Of a stretch of 64,000 bases of DNA, positions 1-12,717 are shown in pieces (position 1 is the first letter of the stretch; every line of letters starts with the position of its first letter). The notes under the pieces are model-generated. The model was not told the DNA's origin and made no database searches. It worked only from the letters and a program-made list of their open reading frames with translations. The DNA is from Petrolisthes cinctipes (lineage: Eukaryota > Arthropoda > Malacostraca > Decapoda > Porcellanidae). The stretch lies in contig JAWQEG010000623.1 in NCBI GenBank assembly GCA_033782935.1, positions 1,196,001 to 1,260,000 of the forward strand, given 5' to 3'. Position numbers and translations under genes: made by a program.

Positions 1-30
1 GGGCCTATATTTTAAAAATACTCTAACACG

Positions 31-177
31 GAGTAGGCATGTACAGATCGCTTCTGGGACCCCAAAATATCGAATTTTCGGGTGTTTTGGGCCTGAATTT
101 GAGATATCGCCTTTACGCACCTAAAATATCGATTTTTAGCATGTTTTGAGCCTATATTTTGAAAATATTCTAGCACT
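31..177 (+). repeat. Example short satellite monomer (147 bp)
   Basis: A reference copy of the short class, running from GAGTAGGCATG to the base before the next GAGTAGGCATG. Relative to the long class it lacks about 29 bp between two ATAT tetranucleotides in the first half, so GAGATAT joins directly to CGCCTTTACGCACC. A second short subtype has CGACTTTTTGGCACC at this place and is 148 bp, for example 2561-2708. Confidence 0.9.
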
Positions 178-354
178 GAGTAGGCATGTACAGATCGCTT
201 CTTTGACCCCAAAATATCGAATTTTCGGGTGTTTTGAGCCTGAATTTGAGATATAAACGAGTACAGAAGATGCATGCACATATCGACTTTTGGGCACCTA
301 AAATATCGATTTTGAGCATGTTTTGAGCCTATATTTTGAAAACATTCTAGCATT
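178..354 (+). repeat. Example long satellite monomer (177 bp)
   Basis: A reference copy of the long class. It contains the segment absent from short monomers, AAACGAGTACAGAAGATGCA followed by TGCAC, between two ATAT tetranucleotides. 177 and 147 are both divisible by three. This keeps spurious reading frames open across several repeats. Confidence 0.9.
205..293 (+). repeat. First half-unit (h1, 89 bp) of the long monomer
   Basis: Starts at GACCCCAAAATATCG and ends at GACTTTTGG. It aligns from end to end with the next 88 bp (294-381). Shared landmarks are AAAATATCGA, TGTTTTGAGCCT, CAGA/CAGAT, GCATG and a closing TTTTGG/TTCTGG. By hand count about 61 of 88 positions match with one gap near the end. 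Confidence 0.75.
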
Positions 355-381
355 GAGTAGGCATGTACAGATCGCTATTGG
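294..381 (+). repeat. Second half-unit (h2, 88 bp) of the long monomer
   Basis: Starts at GCACCTAAAATATCG and ends at GCTTCTGG. It is a diverged copy of 205-293, and the two halves together make exactly one 177-bp period. This half has near-constant length in the array. The 29-bp length polymorphism is confined to the first half. Confidence 0.75.
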
Positions 382-3300
382 GACCCCAAAATATTGAATT
401 TTCGGGTGTTTTGAGCCTGAATTTGATATATAAACGGGTACAGAAGATACATGAACATATTGACTTTGGGCATCTAAAATATCGATTTTCAGCATGTTTT
501 GGGCCTGTATTTTGAAAATACTCTAACACGGAGTAGGCATGTACAGATTGCTTATGGGACCCCAAAATATCGAATTTTCGGGTGTTTTTGGCCTGAATTT
601 GAGATATCGTCTTTACGCACCTAAAATATCGATTTTTAGCATGTTTTGAGCCTATATTTTGAAAATATTCTAGCACTGAGTAGGCATGTACAGATCGCTT
701 CTGGGACCCTTAAATATCGAATTTTCGTGTGTTTTGAGCCTATATTTGAGATATAAACGAGTACAGAAGATGCATGCACATATCGACTTTTGGGCACCTA
801 AAATATCGATTTTGAGCATGTTTTTGAGCCTATATTTTGAAAACATTCTAGCACTGAGTAGGCATGTACAGATTGCTTCTGGGACCCCAAAATATTGAAT
901 TTTCGGGTGTTTTGAGCCTGAATTTGAGATATAAACGGGTACAGAAGATACATGCACATATTGACTTTGGGCATCTAAAATATCGATTTTCAGCATGTTT
1001 TGGGCCTGTATTTTGAAAATACTCTAACACGGAGTAGGCATGTACAGATCGCTTCTGGGACACCAAAATATCGAATTTTCGGTTGTTTTGAGCCTGAATT
1101 TGAGATATAAACGGGTACTGAAGATGCATGCACATATCGACTTTTGGGCACCTAAAACATCGATTTTGAGCATGTTTTGGGCCTGTATTTTGAAAATTCT
1201 CTACCACGGAGTAGGCATGTACAGATCGCTTGTGGGACCCCAAAATATCGAATTTTCGGGTGTTTTGGGCCTGAATTTGAGATATCGCCTTTATGCACCT
1301 AAAATATCGATTTTTAGCATGTTTTGAGCCTATATTTTGAAAATATTCTTGCACTGAGTAGACATGTACTGATCGCTTCTGGGACCCTTAAATATCGAAT
1401 TTTCGTGTGTTTTGAGCTTGAATTTGAGATATAAACGAGTACAGAAGATGCATGCACATATCGACTTTTGGGCACCTAAAATATCGATTTTGAGCATGTT
1501 TTGAGCCTATATTTTGAAAACATTCTAGCACTGAGTAGGCATGTACAGATCGCTTCTAGGACCTCAAAATATCAAATTTTCGGGTGTTTAGGGCCAGAAA
1601 TTGAGATATAAACGGGTACAGAAGATGCATGCACATATCGACTTTTGGGCACCTAAAAGATCGATTTTCAGTATGTTTTTGGCCTATATTTTGAAAATAC
1701 TCTAACACGGAGTAGGCATGTACCGATCGCTTCTGGGACCCCAAAATATCGAATTTTCGGGTGTTTTGAGCCTGAACTTGAGATATAAACGGGTACAGAA
1801 GATACATGCACATATTGACTTTGGGCATCTAAAATATCGATTTTCAGCATGTTTTGGGCATGTATTTTGAAAATATTCTAGCACTGACTAGGCATGTACA
1901 GATCGCTTCGTGGACCCCAAAATATCGAATTTTCGAGTGTTTTGAGCCTGAATTTGAGATATAAACGAGTACAGAAGATGCATGCACATAACTTTTTGGC
2001 ACCTAAAACATCGATTTTGAGCATGTTTTGGGCCTGTATTTTAAAAATACTCTAACACGGAGTAGGCATGTACAGATCGCTTCTGGGACCCCAAAATATC
2101 GAATTTTCGGGTGTTTTGGGCTTGAATTTGAGATATCGCCTTTACGCACCTAAAATATCGATTTTTAGCATGTTTTGAGCCTATATTTTGAAAATATTCT
2201 AGCACTGAGTAGGCATGTACAGATCGCTTCTTTGACCCCAAAATATCGAATTTTCGGGTGTTTTGAGCCTGAATTTGATATATAAACGAGTACAGAATAT
2301 GCATGCACATATCGACTTTTGGGCACCTAAAATATCGATTTTGAGCATGTTTTGAGCCTATATTTTGAAAATATTCTAGCACTGAGTAGGCATGTACAGA
2401 TTGCTTCTGGGACCCAAAAATATTGAATTTTCGGGTGTTTAGGGCCAGAATTTGAGATATAAATGGGTACAGAAGATGCATGCACATATCGACTTTTGGG
2501 CACCTAAAAGATCGATTTTCAGTATTTTATTGGCCTGTATTTTGAAAATACTCTAACACGGAGAAGGCATGTACAGATCGCTTCTGGGACCCCTAAATAT
2601 CGAATTTTCGGGTGTTTTGGGACTGAATTTGAGATATCGATATTTTGGCACCTAAAATATCGATTTTTAGCATGTTTTTAGCCAATATTTTGAAAATATT
2701 CTAGCACTAAGTAGGCATGTACAGATTGCTTCTGGGACCCCAAAATATTGAATTTTCGGGAGTTTTGAGCCTGAATTTGAGATATAAACAGGTACAGAAG
2801 ATACATGAACATATTGACTTTGGGCATCTAAAATATCGATTTTCAGCATGTTTTGGGCCTGTATTTTGAAAATACTCTAATACGGAGTATGCATGTACAG
2901 ATTGCTTATGGGACCCTAAAATATCGATTTTTAGCATGTTTTGAGCCTATATTTTGAAAATATTCTAGCACTGAGTAGGCATGTACAGATCGCTTCTTGG
3001 ACCCAAAAATATCGAATTTTCGGGTGTTTTGAGCCTGAATTTGAGATATAAACGAGTACAGAAGATGCATGCACATATCGACTTTTGGGCACCTAAAATA
3101 TCGATTTTTAGCATGTTTTTAGCCTATATATTAAAAAAAATATTCTAGCACTGAGTAGGCATGTACAGATTGCTTCTGGGACCCCAAAATATTGAATTTT
3201 CGGGTGTTTTGAGCCTGAATTTGAGATATAAACGGGTACAGAAGATACATGCACATATTGACTTTGGGCATCTAAAATATCGATTTTCAGCATGTTTTGG

Positions 3301-4565
3301 GCCTGTATTTTGAAAATACTCTAACACGGAGTAGGCATGTACAGATCGCTTCTGGGGCCCCTAAATATCGAATTTTCGAGTGTTTTGGGACTGAATTTGA
3401 GATATCGACTTTTTGGCAGCTAAAATATAGATTTTGAGCATGTTTTTAGCCTATATTTTGAAAACATTCTAGCACTGAGTAGGCATGTACAGATCGCTTC
3501 TGGGACCCCAAAATATCGAATTTTTGGGTGTTTTGAGCCTGAATTTGAGATATAAACGGGTACAGAAGATACATGCACATATTGACTTAGGGCATCTAAA
3601 ATATCGATTTTCAGCATGTTTTGGGCCTGTATTTTGAAAATACTCTAACACGAAGTAGGCATGTACAGATCGCTTCTGGGACCCCAAAATATCGAATTTT
3701 CGGGTGTTTTGGGCCTGAATTTGAGATATCGCCTTTACGCACCTAAAATATCGATTTTTAGCATGTTTTGAGCCTATATTAGGAAAATATTCTTGCACTG
3801 AGTAGGCATGTACAGATCGCTTCTGGGACCCTTAAATATCGAATTTTCGTGTGTTTTGAGGTTCAATTTGAGATATAAACGAGTACAGAAGATGCATGCA
3901 CATATCGACTTTTGGGCACCTAAAATATCGATTTTGAGCATGTTTTGAGCCTATATTTTGAAAACATTCTAGCACTGAGTAGGCATGTACAGATCGCGTC
4001 TAGGGCCCGAAAATATCAAATTTTCGGGTGTTTTGGGCCAGAAATTGAGATATAAACGGGTACAGAAGATGCATGCACATATCGACTTTTGGGCACCTAA
4101 AAGATCGATTTTCAGTATGTTTTTGGCCTATATTTTGAAAATACTCTAACACGGAGTAGGCATGTACAGATCCCTTCTGGGACCTCTAAATATCGAATTT
4201 ACGGAGATTTGGGACTGAATTTGAGATATCGACTTTTTGGCACCTAAAATGTCGATTTTTAGCATGTTTTTAGCCTATATTTTGAAAATATTCTAGCACT
4301 GAGTAGGCAGGTACAGATTGTTTTTGGGACCCCAAAATATTGAATTTTCGGGTGTTTTGAGCCTGAATTTGATATATAAACGGGTACAGAAGATACATGA
4401 ACATATTGACTTTGGGCATCTAAAATATCGATTTTCAGCATGTTTTGGGCCTGTATTTTGAAAATACTCTAACACGGGGTAGGTATGTACAGATTGCTTA
4501 TGGGACCCTAAAATATTGATTTTTAGCATGTTTTGAGCCTATATTTTGAAAATATTCTAGCACTG

Positions 4566-5874
4566 AGTAGGCATGTACAGATCGCTTCTTGGACCCAAAA
4601 ATATCGAATTTTCGGGTGTTTTGAGCCTGAATTTGAGATTTAAACGAGTACAGAAGATGCATGCACATATCGATTTATGGGCACCTAAAATATCGATTTT
4701 AAGCATGTTTTGAGCCTATATTTTGAAAACATTCTAGCACTGAGTAGGTATGTGCAGATCGCTTCTGGGACCCCTAAATATCGAATTTTCGGGTGTTTTG
4801 GGCGTTAATTTGTGATATCGACTTTTTGGCACCTAAAATATCGATTTTTAGCATGTTTTTAGCCTATATTTAAAAAAAAATATTCTAGCACTGAGTAGGC
4901 ATGTACAGATCGCGTCTGGGACCCCAAAATATCAAATTTTTTGGGTGTTTAGGGCCAGAAATTTGAGATATAAACGGGTACAGAAGATGCATGCACATAT
5001 CGACTTTTGGGAACCTAAAACATCGTTTTTCTGTATGTTTTTGGCCTATATTTTGAAAATACTCTAACACGGAGTAGGCATGTACAGATCCCTTCTGGGA
5101 CCTCTAAATATCGAATTTACGGGTGATTTGGGACTGAATTTGAGATATCGACTTTTTGGCACCTAAAATGTCGATTTTTAGCATGTTTTTAGCCTATATT
5201 TTGAAAATATTCTAGCACTGAGTAGGCATGTACAGATCGCTTCTTGGACCCAAAAATATCGAATTTTCGGGTGTTTTGAGCCTGAATTTGAGATTTAAAC
5301 GAGTACAGAAGATGCATGCACATATCGATTTATGGGCACCTAAAATATCGATTTTAAGCATGTTTTGAGCCTATATTTTGAAAACATTCTAGCACTGAGT
5401 AGGTATGTGCAGATCGCTTCTGGGACCCCTAAATATCGAATTTTCGGGTGTTTTGGGCGTTAATTTGTGATATCGACTTTTTGGCACCTAAAATATCGAT
5501 TTTTAGCATGTTTTTAGCCTATATTTAAAAAAAAATATTCTAGCACTGAGTAGGCATGTACAGATCGCGTCTGGGACCCCAAAATATCAAATTTTTTGGG
5601 TGTTTAGGGCCAGAAATTGAGATATAAACGGGTACAGAAGATGCATGCACATATCGACTTTTGGGAACCTAAAACATCGTTTTTCTGTATGTTTTTGGCC
5701 TATATTTTGAAAATACTCTAACACGGAGTAGGCATGTACAGATCCCTTCTGGGACCTCTAAATATCGAATTTACGGGTGATTTGGGACTGAATTTGAGAT
5801 ATCGACTTTTTGGCACCTAAAATGTCGATTTTTAGCATGTTTTTAGCCTATATTTTGAAAATATTCTAGCACTG
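4566..5874 (+). repeat. 655-bp tandem block duplication
   Basis: Copy 1 is 4566-5220 and copy 2 is 5221-5874. Both carry the same private variants: TTCTTGGACCCAAAAATATC, GAGATTTAAACGAG, CGATTTATGGGCACC, GGTATGTGCAG, TTTAAAAAAAAATATTC, AACATCGTTTTTCTGTATG and ACCTCTAAATATCGAATTTAC. The only difference I noticed is one base missing in copy 2 (GCCAGAAATTGAG against GCCAGAAATTTGAG). Confidence 0.85.
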
Positions 5875-7200
5875 AGTAGGCAGGTACAGATTGTTTCTGG
5901 GACCCCAAAATATTTAATTTTCGGGTGTTTTGAGCCTGAATTTGATATATAAATGGGTACAGAAGATACATGCACATATTGACTTTGGGCATCTAAAATA
6001 TCGATTTTCACCATGTTTTGGGCCTTTATTTTGAAAATACTCTAACACGGAGTAGGCATGTACAGATCGCTTCTGGGACCCCAAAATAACGAATTTTTGG
6101 GTGTTTTGGGCTTGAATTTGAGATATCGCCTTTACGCACCTAAAATATCGATTTTTAGCATGTTTTGAGCCTTTTTTTTTAAAATATTCTAGCACTGAGT
6201 AGGCATGTACAGATCGCTTCTTGGACCCCAAAATATCGAATTTTCGGGTGTTTTGAGCCTCAATTTGAGATATAAACGTGTACAGAAGATGCATGCACAT
6301 ATCGACTTTTGGGCACCTAAAATATCGATTTTGAGCATGTTTTGAGCCTATATTTTGAAAACATTCTAGCACTGAGTAGGTATGTACAGATCGCTTCTGG
6401 GACCACTAAATATCGAATTTTCGAGTGTTTTGGGCGTTAATTTGAGATATCGACTTTTTGGCACCTAAAATATCGATTTTAAGCATGTTTTTAGCCTATA
6501 TTTTGAAAATATTCTAGCACTGAGTAGGCATGTACAGATTGCTTCTGGGACCCCAAAATATTTAATTTTCGGGTGTTTTGAGCCTGAATTTGAGATATAA
6601 ACGGGTACAAAAGATACATGCACATATTGACTTTGGGCATCTAAAATATCGATTTTCAGCATGTTTTGGGCCTGTATTTTGAAAATACTCTAACACGGAG
6701 TAGGCATGTACAGATCGCTTCTGGGACACCAAAATATCGAATTTTCGGGTGTTTTGAGCCTGAATTTGAGATATAAACGGGTACTGAAGATGCATGCACA
6801 TATCGACTTTTGGGCACCTAAAACATCGATTTTGAGCATGTTTTGGGCCTGTATTTTGAAAATTCTCTACCACGGAGTAGGCATGTACAGATCGCTTCTG
6901 GGACCCCAAAATATCGAATTTTCGGGTGTTTTGGGCTTGAATTTGAGATATCGCCTTTACGCACCTGAAATATCGATTTTTAGCATGTTTTGAGCCTTTT
7001 TTTTGAAAATATTCTAGCACTGAGTAGGCATGTACAGATCGCTTCTTGGACCCCAAAATATCGAATTTTCGGGTGTTCTGAGCCTCAATTTGAGATATAA
7101 ACGAGTACAGAAGATGCATGCACATATCGACTTTTGGGCACCTAAAATATCGATTTTGAGCATGTTTTGAGCCTATATTTTGAAAACATTCTAGCACTGA

Positions 7201-7496
7201 GTAGGTATGTACAGATCGCTTCTGGGACCCCGAAATATCGAATTTTCGGGTGTTTTGGGCGTTAATTTGTGATATCGACTTTTTGGCACCTAAAATATCG
7301 ATTATTAGCATGTTTTTAGCCTATATTTTGAAAATATTCTAGCACTGAGTAGGTATGTACAGATCGCTTCTGGGACCCCGAAATATCGAATTTTCGGGTG
7401 TTTTGGGCGTTAATTTGTGATATCGACTTTTTGGCACCTAAAATATCGATTATTAGCATGTTTTTAGCCTATATTTTGAAAATATTCTAGCACTGA
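7201..7496 (+). repeat. Single short monomer duplicated in tandem (148 bp x2)
   Basis: GTAGGTATGT at 7201 and again at 7349 starts two copies sharing ACCCCGAAATATCG, GGGCGTTAATTTGTGATATC and CGATTATTAGC. These variants are rare elsewhere, so this is probably a recent one-monomer duplication. Confidence 0.75.
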
Positions 7497-7829
7497 GTAG
7501 GCATGTACAGATTGCTTCTGGGACCCCAAAATATTGAATTTTCGGGTGTTTATGGCCAGAATTTGAGATATAAATGGGTACAGAAGATGCATGCACATAT
7601 CGACTTTTGGGCACCTAAAAGATCGATTTTCAGTATTTTATTAGCCTGTATTTTGAAAATACTCTAACACGGAGAAGGCATGTACAGATCGCTTCTGGGA
7701 CCCCTAAATATCGAATTTTCGGGTGTTTTGGGACTGAATTTGAGATATCGATATTTTGGCACCTAAAATATCGATTTTTAGCATGTTTTTAGCCAATATT
7801 TTGAAAATATTCTAGCACTAAGTAGGCAT

Positions 7830-9000
7830 GTACAGATCGCTTCTGGGACCCCAAAATATCGAATTTTCGGGTGTTTTGAGCTTGAATTTAAGATATAAAC
7901 GAGTCCAGAAGATGCCTGCACATATTGACTTTTGGGCACCTAAAATATCGATTTTGAGCATATTTTGAGCCTATATTTTGAAAACATTCTAGCACTGAGT
8001 AGGCATGTACAGATCGCTTCTGGGACCCCTAAATATCGAATTTTCGGGTGTTTTGGGCCTTAATTTGAGATATCGACTTTTTGGCACCTAAAATATCGAT
8101 TTTTAGCTTGTTTTAAGCCTATATTGTGAAAATATTCTAGCACTGTGTAGGCATGTACAGATCGCTTCTGGGACCCCAAAATATCGAATTTTCGGGTGTT
8201 TTTGAGCCTGAATTAGAGATATATACGAGAATAGAAGATGCATACACATATTGACTTTGGGCACCAAAAATATCGATTTTCAGCATGTTTTGGGCCTGTA
8301 TTTTGAAATTACTCTAACACGGAGTAGGCATGTACAGATCGCTTCTGGGACCCCAAAATATCGAATTTTCGGGTGTTTAGGCCCAGAATTTGAGATGTAA
8401 ACGGGTACAGAAGATGCATGCACATATCTACTTTTGGGCCCCTAAAAGATCGATTTTCAGTATGTTTTTGGCCTGTATTTTGAACATACTCTAACACGGA
8501 GTAGGCATGTACAGATCGCTTCTGGGACCATTAAATATCGAATTTTCGAGTGTTTTGGGCCTGAATTTGAGATATCGCCTTTACGCACCTAAAATATCGA
8601 TTTTTAGCCTGTTTTGACCCTATATTTTGAAAATTTTCTTGCACTGAGTAGGCATGTACAGATCGCTTCTGGGACCCTTAAATATCGAATTTTCGTGTGT
8701 TTTGAGCTTGAATTTGAGATATAAACGAGTACAGAAGATGCTTGCACATATCGACTTTTAGGCACCTAAAATATCGATTTTGAGCATGTTTTGAGCCTAT
8801 ATTTTGAAAACATTCTAGCACTGAGTAGGCATGTACACATCGCGTCTGGGACCCCAAAATATCAAATTTTCGGGTGTTTAGGGCCAGAAATTGAGATATA
8901 AACGGGTACAGAAGATGCATGCACATATCGACTTTTGGGCACCTAAAAGATCGATTTTCAGTATGTTTTTGGCCTATATTTTGAAAATACTCTAACACGG
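7830..9000 (+). repeat. Higher-order block repeated 3717 bp downstream
   Basis: This block matches 11547-12717 at a constant 3717-bp offset. Shared rare variants include AAACGAGTCCAGAAGATGCC, TATTGTGAAAATATTC with CACTGTGTAGG, ATATACGAGAATAGAAGATG, TTTGAACATACTC and TTTAGCCTGTTTTGACCC. A few single-base differences are present. Confidence 0.75.
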
Positions 9001-10090
9001 AGTAGGCATGTACAGATCGCTTCTGGGACCCCTAAATATCGAATTTTCGGGTGTTTTGAGCCTGAATTTGAGATATAAACGGGTACTGAAGATGATTGCA
9101 CATATCGACTCTTTGGCACCAAAAACATCGATTTTGAGCATGTTTTGGGCCTGTATTTTAAAAATACTCTAACACGGAGTAGGCATGTACAGATCGCTTC
9201 TGGGACCCTTAAATATCGAATTTTCGGGTGTTTTGGGTGTTAATTTGTGATATCGACTTTTTGGCACCTAAAATATCGATTTTTAGCATGTTTTTAGCCA
9301 ATATTTTGAAAATATTCTAGCACTGAGTAGGCATGTACAGATTGCTTCTGGGACCCCAAAATATTGAATTTTCGGGTGTTTTGAGCCTGAATTTGAGATA
9401 TAAACCGGTACAGAAGATATATGCACATATTGACTTTGGGCATCTAAAATATCGATTTTCAGCATGTTTTGGGCCTGTATTTTGAAAATACTCTAACACG
9501 GAGTAGGCATGTACAGATCGCTTCTGGGACCCCAAAATATCGAATTTTCGGGTGTTTTGGGCCTGAATTTGAGATATCGCCTTTACGCACCTAAAATATC
9601 GATTTTTAGCCTGTTTTGACCCTATATTTTGAAAATTTTCTTGCACTGAGTAGGCATGTACAGATCGCTTCTGTTACCCTTAAATATCTACTTTTCGTGT
9701 GTTTTGAGCCTGAATTTGAGATATAAACGGGTACAGAAGATACATGAACATATTGACTTTGGGCATCTAAAATATCGATTTTCAGCATGTTTTGGGCCTG
9801 TATTTTGAAAATACTCTAACACGGAGTAGGCATGTACAGATTGCTTATGGGACCCTAAAATATCGATTTTTTGCATGTTTTGAGCCTATATTTTGAAAAT
9901 ATTCTAGCACTGAGTAGGCATGTACAGATCGCTTCTTGGACCCAAAAATATCGAATTTTCGGGTGTTTTGAGCCTGAATTTGAGATATAAACGAGTACAG
10001 AAGATGCATGCACATATCGACTTTTGGGCACCTAAAATATCGATTTTAAGCATGTTTTGAGCCTATATTTTGAAAACATTCTAGCACTGA

Positions 10091-10386
10091 GTAGGTATGT
10101 GCAGATCGCTTCTGGGACCCTTAAATATCGAATTTTCGGGTGTTTTGGGCGTTAATTTGTGATATCGACTTTTTGGCACCTAAAATATCGATTTTTAGCT
10201 TGTTTTGAGCCTATATTTTGAAAACATTCTAGCACTGAGTAGGTATGTGCAGATCGCTTCTGGGACCCTTAAATATCGAATTTTCGGGTGTTTTGGGCGT
10301 TAATTTGTGATATCGACTTTTTGGCACCTAAAATATCGATTTTTAGCTTGTTTTTAGCCTATATTTTAAAAAAAATATTCTAGCAC
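10091..10386 (+). repeat. Single short monomer duplicated in tandem (148 bp x2)
   Basis: Two adjacent copies begin with GTAGGTATGTGCAG at 10091 and 10239. Both carry GGGCGTTAATTTGTGATATC and TTTTTAGCTTG. Confidence 0.7.
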
Positions 10387-11546
10387 TGAGTAGGCATGTA
10401 CAGATTGCTTCTGGGACCCCAAAATATTGAATTTTCGGGTGTTTTGAGCCTGAATTTGAGATATAAACGGGTACAGAAGATACATGCACATATTGACTTT
10501 GGGCATCTAAAATATCGATTTTCAGCATGTTTTGGGCCTGTATTTTGAAAATACTCTAACACGGAGTAGGCATGTACAGATCGCTTCTGGGACCCCAAAA
10601 TATCGAATTTTCAGGTGTTTTGGGCCTGAATTTGAGATATCGCCTTTACGCACCTAAAATATCGATTTTTAGCATGTTTTGAGCCTATATTTTGAAAATA
10701 TTCTTGCACTGAGTAGGCATGTACAGATCGCTTCTGGGACCCTTAAATATCGAATTTTCGTGTGTTTTGAGCTTGAATTTGAGATATAAACGAGTACAGA
10801 AGATGCATGCACATATTGACTTTTTTGCACCTAAAATATCGATTTTGAGCATGTTTTGAGCCTATATTTTGAAAACATTCTAGCACTGAGTAGGCATGTA
10901 CAGATCGCGTCTGGGACCCCAAAATATCAAATTTTCGGGTGTTTAGGGCCAGAAATTGAGATATAAACGGGTACAGAAGATGCATGCACATATCGACTTT
11001 TGGGCACCTAAAAGATCGATTTTCAGTATGTTTTTGGCCTATATTTTGAAAATACTCTAACACGGAGTAGGCATGTACAGATCCCTTCTGGGACCTCTAA
11101 TTATAGAATTTACGGGTGATTTGGGACTGAATTTGAGATATCGACTTTTTGGCACCTAAAATGTCGATTTTTAGCATGTTTTTAGCCTATATTTTGAAAA
11201 TATTCTAGCACTGAGTAGGCAGGTACAGATTGTTTCTGGGACCCCAAAATATTGAATTTTCGGGTGTTTTGAGCCTGAATTTGATATATAAATGGGTACA
11301 GAAGATACATGCACATATTGACTTTGGGCATCTAAAATATCGATTTTCAGCATGTTTTGGGCCTGTATTTTGAAAATACTTTAACACGGAGTAGGCATGT
11401 ACAGATAGCTTCTGGGACCCCTAAATATCGATGTTTCGGGTGTTTTGGGACTGAATTTGAGATATCGAGTTTTTGGCACCTAAAATATCGATATTTAGCA
11501 TGTTTTTAGCCTATATTTTGAAAATATTCTAGCACTGAGTAGGCAT

Positions 11547-12717
11547 GTACAGATCGTTTCTGGGACCCCAAAATATCGAATTTTCGGGTGTTTTGAGCTT
11601 GAATTTAAGATATAAACGAGTCCAGAAGATGCCTGCACATATCGACTTTTGGGCACCTAAAATATCGATTTTGAGCATATTTTGAGCCTATATTTTGAAA
11701 ACATTCTAGCACTGAGTAGGCATGTACAGATCGCTTCTGGGACCCCTAAATATCGAATTTTCGGGTGTTTTGGGCCTTAATTTGAGATATCGACTTTTTG
11801 GCACCTAAAATATCGATTTTTAGCTTGTTTTGAGCCTATATTGTGAAAATATTCTAGCACTGTGTAGGCATGTACAGATCGCTTCTGGGACCCCAAAATA
11901 TCGAATTTTCGGGTGTTTTTGAGCCTGAATTAGAGATATATACGAGAATAGAAGATGCATACACATATTGACTTTGGGCACCAAAAATATCGATTTTCAG
12001 CATGTTTTGGGCCTGTATTTTGAAATTACTCTAACACGGAGTAGGCATGTACAGATCGCTTCTGGGACCCCAAAATATCGAATTTTCGGGTGTTTAGGCC
12101 CAGAATTTGAGATGTAAACGGCTACAGAAGATGCATGCACATATCGACTTTTGGGCCCCTAAAAGATCGATTTTCAGTATGTTTTTGGCCTGTATTTTGA
12201 ACATACTCTAACACGGAGTAGGCATGTACAGATCGCTTCTGGGACCCCTAAATATCGAATTTTCGGGTGTTTTGGGCCTGAATTTGAGATATCGCCTTTA
12301 CGCACCTAAAATATCGATTTTTAGCCTGTTTTGACCCTATATTTTGAAAATTTTCTTGCACTGAGTAGGCATGTACAGATCGCTTCTGGGACCCTTAAAT
12401 ATCGAATTTTCGTGTGTTTTGAGCTTGAATTTGAGATATAAACGAGTACAGAAGATGCATGCACATATCGACTTTTGGGCACCTAAAATATCGATTTTGA
12501 GCATGTTTTGAGCCTATATTTTGAAAACATTCTAGCACTGAGTAGGCATGTACACATCGCGTCTGGGACCCCAAAATATCAAATTTTCGGGTGTTTAGGG
12601 CCAGAAATTGAGATATAAACGGGTACAGAAGATGCATGCACATATCGACTTTTGGGCACCTAAAAGATCGATTTTCAGTATGTTTTTGGCCTATATTTTG
12701 AAAATACTCTAACACGG
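11547..12717 (+). repeat. Second copy of the 3717-bp-spaced block
   Basis: This is the partner of 7830-9000. Similarity fades after about 12720, where the next monomer carries CGATGTTTCGGCTG instead of the consensus. A further partial relative lies across the retrotransposon at about 21500-21840. Confidence 0.75.

Larger units (their letters stand above)
31..1031 (+). repeat. Two consecutive ~500-bp trimeric higher-order units
   Basis: Monomer lengths read 147, 177, 176 and then 147, 178, 176. The same variant order (CGCCTTTACG or CGTCTTTACG short, AAACGAGTACAGAAGATGC long, AAACGGGTACAGAAGATAC long) occurs twice. The trimer boundaries are at 31, 531 and 1032. The pattern breaks at 1032, where a TACTGAAG-type long monomer is inserted. 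Confidence 0.65.

Noticed and set aside
205..293. CENP-B-box-like match at TTCGGGTGTTTTGGG in some monomers
   Set aside because: Compared with the core pattern TTCGNNNNANNCGGG, two required bases differ (T for A and T for C), and many monomers have TGAG instead of TGGG. It does not meet the known motif.
6171..6180. T-rich run in a satellite monomer as a polymerase III terminator
   Set aside because: It is a local expansion of the usual TATATTTT segment, with no A/B-box promoter or RNA gene upstream.
6562..7311. Multi-repeat minus-strand frames across the satellite as a repetitive protein gene
   Set aside because: The peptides simply translate the satellite. Many frames begin with non-ATG codons, and their length follows the repeat period. 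No promoter or other gene structure accompanies them.
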